Below the pieces are notes generated by a model. It was given only the letters and a program-made list of their open reading frames with translations, made no database searches and had not been told where the DNA came from. Below are positions 58,568 to 62,317 of a stretch of DNA of 62,317 nt, piece by piece (the first letter of the stretch is position 1; every line of letters starts with the position of its first letter). The stretch is from an uncultured Oscillospiraceae bacterium. Its GTDB lineage: Bacteria > Bacillota > Clostridia > Oscillospirales > Ruminococcaceae. The stretch covers positions 1 to 62,317 of the forward strand of contig CAKSEE010000011.1 in assembly GCA_934446455.1 (NCBI GenBank), read 5' to 3'. The position numbers and the translations under genes were made by a program.

Positions 58568-59482
58568 ATGAAATGTATCTCAATATCAGAGCTTAACAAC
58601 GCTGCAAAATATCCGGAGGAGCTTATACTTGCGGGGGAGAATCTCTACGCCGACCAGCTTTCCGCGGCGGCGCAGCGTATCTATACCGAGCGTGCAGAGC
58701 GCCCTGTCGTGCTAATTTCGGGCCCCAGCGGCTCGGGCAAGACCACCTCGGCAATACGCATAGGGCAGCTTTTGCGGGACAATGGGTGCAATGCGCATAT
58801 TGTTTCTATGGATAACTACTTCCTCCCCATGGAAGAAAACGAGGCTGCGCGCGACGAAAACGGCAACATTGATTTTGAAAGTCCGCTGCGGCTTGACATA
58901 CCGCTGTTCAAACAGCAGCTTGAAAAGCTGTTCCACGGCGAGGAGATAGAAATACCAAGCTTTGATTTTGCCGCGCAGGCGCGCGGAAAGGGAATGCCGC
59001 TTAAGAGAGGGCAGGGCGACCTTGTAATCATCGAGGGAATACACGCACTCAACCCCATGGTGACAGGGGAGAGCGAGAGATTCACAAACTGCATTTATGT
59101 GAGCGTGCGCACGCGTCTTTGCAACGAATCGGGCGGACTTCTGCACCCGTCGAAGATAAGGCTTATGCGCAGGCTCATGCGTGACAAGCTTTACAGGGGA
59201 CGCAGCCTTGCGGAAACGTTCGAGTTCTTCCGCTCGGTGGAGAGGGGGGAGAACCTCTATATCATGCCGTATAAGCAGCGCGCTAATTTCGATATCGACA
59301 CATTTATAGAATACGAGCCGCTTGTTTATCGCGATATCCTGCTGCCCGACCTTGCGCGCGCATCACAGGAATACGCAGACTATGCAGATTATGCGGACAT
59401 AGAGCTTTTCTTAAAGGAGCTTCTGCCGCTTGAAAAGGGGCTTGTACCCGACAATTCCCTTATCCGCGAGTTTATCGGGTAA
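58568..59482 (+). CDS. Uridine kinase-like P-loop protein
   Basis: The 304-residue protein has Walker A SGPSGSGKTTSAIR (~50-60), SMDNYFLPM and DLVIIEGIHALNP, the features of phosphoribulokinase/uridine kinase enzymes. An N-terminal segment of ~45 residues (SISELNNAAKYPEELILAGENLYADQL) precedes the kinase, as in Clostridia homologues whose exact substrate is not shown. It probably phosphorylates uridine or cytidine, matching the nearby upp salvage gene. The ATG is behind AAAGGGCGG. Confidence 0.85.
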   Translation: MKCISISELNNAAKYPEELILAGENLYADQLSAAAQRIYTERAERPVVLISGPSGSGKTTSAIRIGQLLRDNGCNAHIVSMDNYFLPMEENEAARDENGNIDFESPLRLDIPLFKQQLEKLFHGEEIEIPSFDFAAQARGKGMPLKRGQGDLVIIEGIHALNPMVTGESERFTNCIYVSVRTRLCNESGGLLHPSKIRLMRRLMRDKLYRGRSLAETFEFFRSVERGENLYIMPYKQRANFDIDTFIEYEPLVYRDILLPDLARASQEYADYADYADIELFLKELLPLEKGLVPDNSLIREFIG

Positions 59483-59496
59483 GTCTGGAGTACGAT

Positions 59497-59865
59497 ATGA
59501 GCAGAATTATTATTGCGGACGATGAAGCTATGTTTTTAACAATGGCTGAGTTTATTCTGAAAAAAGAGGGATTTGACACGGTGCGCACAATGTCGGGCGA
59601 GGAGTGCCTTGAACAGTACGCTGCGCATGGCGCCGAGCTTATCGTGCTAGACGTTCTTATGCCGGGTGCGAGCGGATTTGACGTGTTTGAGAGCCTGCGC
59701 GGGCAGGGGGCGGACGTTCCCGTGCTGTTTATGACTGCCGCAGACGACCGCGAAACGCTTCTCAGGGCGCAGAAGCTCGGAGTTCCGTGCTGCCGCAAGC
59801 CGTTCAGGCGCGAGGAGCTTGTAAGCGCGGTCAGGTCGCTACTTAATGAAAGGGAGCAGGTATGA
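59497..59865 (+). CDS. Stand-alone response regulator receiver domain
   Basis: The 122-residue protein is only a receiver domain: acidic pair near residues 8-9 (ADDE), phospho-acceptor Asp52 (VLDVLMPG), Thr80 (FMTAAD) and Lys101 (CRKPF). No DNA-binding or enzyme domain follows. No histidine kinase is adjacent. Its stop overlaps the S41 peptidase ATG by 4 bp, so it may control that membrane protein or act in a phosphorelay. Confidence 0.92.
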   Translation: MSRIIIADDEAMFLTMAEFILKKEGFDTVRTMSGEECLEQYAAHGAELIVLDVLMPGASGFDVFESLRGQGADVPVLFMTAADDRETLLRAQKLGVPCCRKPFRREELVSAVRSLLNEREQV

Positions 59866-61595
59866 CAAAAAAGAGAATATTCACAATTATAGTATGGGTT
59901 GTAATAATTGCCCTGTTTCTTGTCCCCGCGCTGCTGGGGCTTCTGTTTTCAAGCATTATCGGCATAACGCAGACCGAAAATGCACAGGCGGCGCAGTCAA
60001 GGTCGTACAGGCAGATAGAATACACCGAGCTTACAAAGGAGCAGCGGCTTGAGGATTTCGACTATTTCTACACGATGATAAAGACCTCGCTGCCCGCAGT
60101 CTACGAAATGACGGAGAGCTTTTCCTACTCCGTGCTTGACAGGGAGCAGACCTACCGCAGAATGGTTGAGGAATGCAGCAACGACTATGAGTTCATGGCG
60201 CTGATGTTCGCGATGATAAACGACGTTCCGAGCGGTCATGCGGGGTTTGTCCTGCCCGATTATTCCGACTACTTTCTTGCAGGATACTTCCGCACGGAAA
60301 CCGTGGGGCTGTCGCTTACAAAGAATCTGCAGGGCAAGATCGAGGCGTACTACGATTATCTCTGCGGCATTCAGAAGCAGTATGAAGCGATGAACCTTAC
60401 GCGAATGGCGTTTGCATATTACGACGGGCAGTATGTCTGCACCTTGGGCAGAGAAATGTTCTACGATTCGACGATTATTTCGATTGACGGGCGCGACGCT
60501 GCGGAGTATCTGTCATCGGAATACGCGATAATGGGGCAGATAGGCTACGACAGCAAGAATAAGCTCACCTACCGCGCAGACTTCTGCTTTGCTGAATCGG
60601 GAGAGGACGGCGTTGACGTTCTTTTACAGCTTACGGACGGTACGCAGCTCACCGTGCGGCTCTACAAGGACTACGACAGGTGCTTCTCGCTCTACTATGG
60701 CTATTTCTTCAGCAACGAGTATGTTGACTACAACAGCGACGAGCTTTTCGTTGCCGCCCCCGACGCTGACGAAGACGCGATAACCGTATACATGGACGAC
60801 AGGTACGACCTCGCATATGTTTTGCTTAGCAGCGTTGACTATTCCGACGGCACGGCGGTGGCTGACAAGCTGCGCTCAATAAGCGGCTGTCAGAACATTG
60901 TTATAGATATGCGCGGCAACGGCGGCGGCGTGTCCTCTTTCTGGGACAATTACATCTATCCCGCGCTCTACAGGGACGACGCCTACTTTGAAGCGACGGG
61001 AATCATGCCCGACAACGAGTATACAAAGGGGCTTTTCCCCGGGCTTTTCAAAGGGTATGTCTCAATGCTTCTGAGCGGCACATACTTCACTGACGCCAAG
61101 ACCCTGCCCGATGGAATGTACGACTGCAACAACGGCAAATACAAGCAGTACACCTTTTCGCACACCATGCAGGGCGACCCAACGCTCAGCTACCCCTCCG
61201 ACAGGAATGTGTACTACATTGTGAACAACTACACCTGCAGCGCCGCAGATGAGATAACGCAGATGGTGAAGTCCTGCGGGCTTGGTAAGGTGGTTGGCAC
61301 AAATACCAAGGGCGAGGGGCTGATTTTCGGCGTATGCTGCGACTGGCTGCCAAACTCGCTGCTTATGTATACCTACTGCCCGACATACGTGTTCGACAGC
61401 GAGGGCGTGAACAACACGCTTTACGGCACGCTTCCCGACCTTTGGGGCGGAACGTCCGCAGAGGGGCTTATCGCTTCCAACGAGCTGGATATGCAGGGGC
61501 TGGATTCGCTTTCGCCGCAATACCGCCCTGACTGGGATTACAACTACAATATTATCATTGAGGATATAGCCGCGAAGAGCATCGTGGCGGCATAA
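59862..61595 (+). CDS. Membrane-anchored S41-type peptidase homologue
   Basis: The 577-residue protein has one N-terminal TM helix (~8-32) and an extracytoplasmic S41/tail-specific protease-like region: NIVIDMRGNGGGVSSFWDNYI (~345-365) and YYIVNNYTCSAADEITQMVKSCGLG (~455-480), where the serine after TC is in the expected nucleophile position. No PDZ domain is evident; the ~130-320 region is unassigned. Activity is therefore likely but not certain. It is translationally coupled to the receiver domain gene upstream and ends in a good terminator. Confidence 0.78.
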   Translation: MTKKRIFTIIVWVVIIALFLVPALLGLLFSSIIGITQTENAQAAQSRSYRQIEYTELTKEQRLEDFDYFYTMIKTSLPAVYEMTESFSYSVLDREQTYRRMVEECSNDYEFMALMFAMINDVPSGHAGFVLPDYSDYFLAGYFRTETVGLSLTKNLQGKIEAYYDYLCGIQKQYEAMNLTRMAFAYYDGQYVCTLGREMFYDSTIISIDGRDAAEYLSSEYAIMGQIGYDSKNKLTYRADFCFAESGEDGVDVLLQLTDGTQLTVRLYKDYDRCFSLYYGYFFSNEYVDYNSDELFVAAPDADEDAITVYMDDRYDLAYVLLSSVDYSDGTAVADKLRSISGCQNIVIDMRGNGGGVSSFWDNYIYPALYRDDAYFEATGIMPDNEYTKGLFPGLFKGYVSMLLSGTYFTDAKTLPDGMYDCNNGKYKQYTFSHTMQGDPTLSYPSDRNVYYIVNNYTCSAADEITQMVKSCGLGKVVGTNTKGEGLIFGVCCDWLPNSLLMYTYCPTYVFDSEGVNNTLYGTLPDLWGGTSAEGLIASNELDMQGLDSLSPQYRPDWDYNYNIIIEDIAAKSIVAA

Positions 61596-61601
61596 AAAAA
61601 T

Positions 61602-61632
61602 AAAGCGCGTCTGTTTCAGGCGCGCTTTTGTT
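61602..61632 (+). terminator. Terminator of the S41 peptidase gene
   Basis: An 8-bp stem (AAAGCGCG with CGCGCTTT) followed by TTG. Confidence 0.75.
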
Positions 61633-61634
61633 AT

Positions 61635-61667
61635 GCAGAAAACCTCCCCGAATTGCTCGGGGAGGTT
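61635..61667 (-). terminator. Terminator of the Ser-Asp repeat gene
   Basis: On the - strand an 11-bp stem (AACCTCCCCGA with TCGGGGAGGTT) is followed by TTCTGC with a T-rich edge. It lies 6 bp after the stop codon at 61673. Confidence 0.8.
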
Positions 61668-61672
61668 ATTTG

Positions 61673-62317
61673 TTACTTCTTGCGCTTTTTGGTGAGGGCA
61701 AGCGCTGCTGCGGCACCTGCGGCTGCAAGCGCTGTGCCTATGGGCGCACCAACGCCTGTGTCGGGGTTATCGCCCAGCGGAATCCTGCCGTCGTCAAAGC
61801 TGGTTGTTATTGTCGTGGGGTCATCGTCGTCGTCAAGGTCGGGAGCGTCGTTGAGCGGAACATCATTGGGCTCAAACTCGGTCAGCTCGCTGTCGCTGTC
61901 AGAGTCGCTGTCCGAATCGGAATCACCGTCAGAGTCGGAATCACCGTCCGAATCTGAATCACCGTCGGAATCCGAGTCGCCGTCCGAATCGGATTCGCCG
62001 TCGGAGTCGGAATCACCGTCGGAATCGGAATCACCGTCGGAATCCGAGTCGCCGTCGGAGTCGGAGTCGCCGTCCGAATCGGAATCACCGTCGGAATCAG
62101 AGTCACCGTCCGAATCGGAGTCGCTGTCGCTGTCCGAATCATCCGGGTCAGCCGAGGGGTGGTTCTCCTGTCCGTTCGGGTGGTCCGAATCGGAGTCACC
62201 GTCCGAATCGGAATCGCCGTCGGAGTCGGAGTCGCCGTCCGAATCGGAATCACCGTCGGAATCAGAGTCACCGTCCGAATCGGAGTCGCTGTCGCTGTCC
62301 GAATCATCCGGGTCAGC
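61673..62317 (-). CDS. Ser-Asp repeat cell-surface protein (5' partial)
   Basis: On the - strand the frame is open at the window end, so the N-terminus is missing; 214 C-terminal residues are visible. Residues are mainly [11 protein letters not shown] repeats, then an acidic spacer, then [11 protein letters not shown], a hydrophobic helix ([17 protein letters not shown]) and the basic tail KKRKK. This is the layout of a sortase-anchored wall protein, with NPDTG in place of LPxTG. SD repeats act as a flexible stalk holding a binding domain away from the wall. The ligand-binding part lies beyond the window. Confidence 0.88.
   Translation of the reverse strand, partial: ADPDDSDSDSDSDSDGDSDSDGDSDSDGDSDSDGDSDSDGDSDSDHPNGQENHPSADPDDSDSDSDSDSDGDSDSDGDSDSDGDSDSDGDSDSDGDSDSDGDSDSDGESDSDGDSDSDGDSDSDGDSDSDGDSDSDSDSDSDSELTEFEPNDVPLNDAPDLDDDDDPTTITTSFDDGRIPLGDNPDTGVGAPIGTALAAAGAAAALALTKKRKK
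61885..62317 (-). repeat. Ser-Asp codon repeats with a 165-bp higher-order period
   Basis: The region is made of 6-codon units (TCCGAT/GACGGT variants). A longer block containing [17 protein letters not shown] repeats: the ATCCGGGTCAGC anchor occurs at 62141 and again at 62306, a 165-bp (55-residue) spacing. The repeats run past the window end. Confidence 0.85.

Noticed and set aside
59497..59865. Receiver domain as a partner of the SigF system
   Set aside because: It is 20 kb from spoIIA, coupled instead to the S41 peptidase gene, and nothing in the sequence links it to sporulation.
61885..62317. Short repeats near the window end as a CRISPR or satellite array
   Set aside because: They are 18-bp-type Ser-Asp codon repeats in frame with a cell-wall sorting signal.

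Overview
The window (62.3 kb, GC-rich coding sequence with AT-rich intergenic promoters) looks like chromosomal DNA of an anaerobic, spore-forming low-to-mid GC Firmicute of the class Clostridia, most likely Oscillospiraceae/Ruminococcaceae. The reasons are a complete spoIIAA-spoIIAB-sigF operon, spoVS, ireB, a DivIVA-type protein, many sigma-A promoters with exact 17-bp spacers, strong AGGAGG ribosome sites with GTG/TTG starts, and a surface protein ending in an NPxTG-like sorting signal. The genus is an inference. No insertion sequence, CRISPR array or replication origin was seen.

Region 1 (1-29541, all + strand, tightly packed) is the 3' part of a contractile injection system (CIS) locus of the eCIS/Afp/PVC type. 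Recognisable parts in order are a collagen-like repeat protein cut by the window edge, a LysM baseplate protein, a gpD-like and a gpV-like spike protein (together equivalent to VgrG), a gp25-like wedge protein, two baseplate-J-type proteins, a P2-I-type tail protein, a large conserved CIS accessory protein, a Pvc16-type terminator (DUF4255), a PAAR-like DUF4280 tip, and a DUF4157 (eCIS core) cargo followed by a YbjN-like putative chaperone. Sheath, tube and AAA+ ATPase genes are not in the window and would be expected upstream of base 1. Woven among the structural genes are membrane and signalling genes: a kinase-like protein, a transmembrane protein with a degenerate class III cyclase domain, a membrane-anchored MORN-repeat protein, a TolC-like coiled-coil protein, a tandem-sensor membrane protein, a GNAT, a substrate-binding lipoprotein with no ABC partners, and a tandem-sensor/MFS fusion. 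Together they suggest a CIS whose firing or assembly is tied to the membrane and to extracellular sensing.

Region 2 (29542-32342) is a patchwork: two terminators, an isolated type I-C Cas7 (Csd2) gene with no other cas gene or array, a convergent comEA-like gene, a candidate small RNA, a small AT-rich membrane-protein gene, a remnant resembling an HK97 prohead protease, and tRNA-Pro.

Region 3 (32343-47618) holds a P-type ATPase homologue that has lost its catalytic motifs, a DUF368 polyprenyl-phosphate translocase-type protein, ThrH, a lipoprotein, a long imperfect palindrome, the spoIIA operon, an RlmI-like methyltransferase, a 5'-truncated ECF transporter S-component, DUF1893, PutP, tRNA-Val and tRNA-Gly, a zinc-ribbon protein, a SigH-like sigma factor, a fumarase beta subunit without its alpha partner, a DivIVA-type coiled-coil protein and IreB.

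Region 4 (47619-62317) is mostly housekeeping: the livKHMGF branched-chain amino-acid ABC transporter with a strong hairpin between livK and livH, a cytidylate-kinase-like protein, upp, purA-ymdB, spoVS, a Nudix hydrolase coupled to L-asparaginase, a uridine-kinase-like protein, a lone receiver domain coupled to an S41-type membrane peptidase, and (on the - strand, cut by the window end) a Ser-Asp repeat cell-surface protein.
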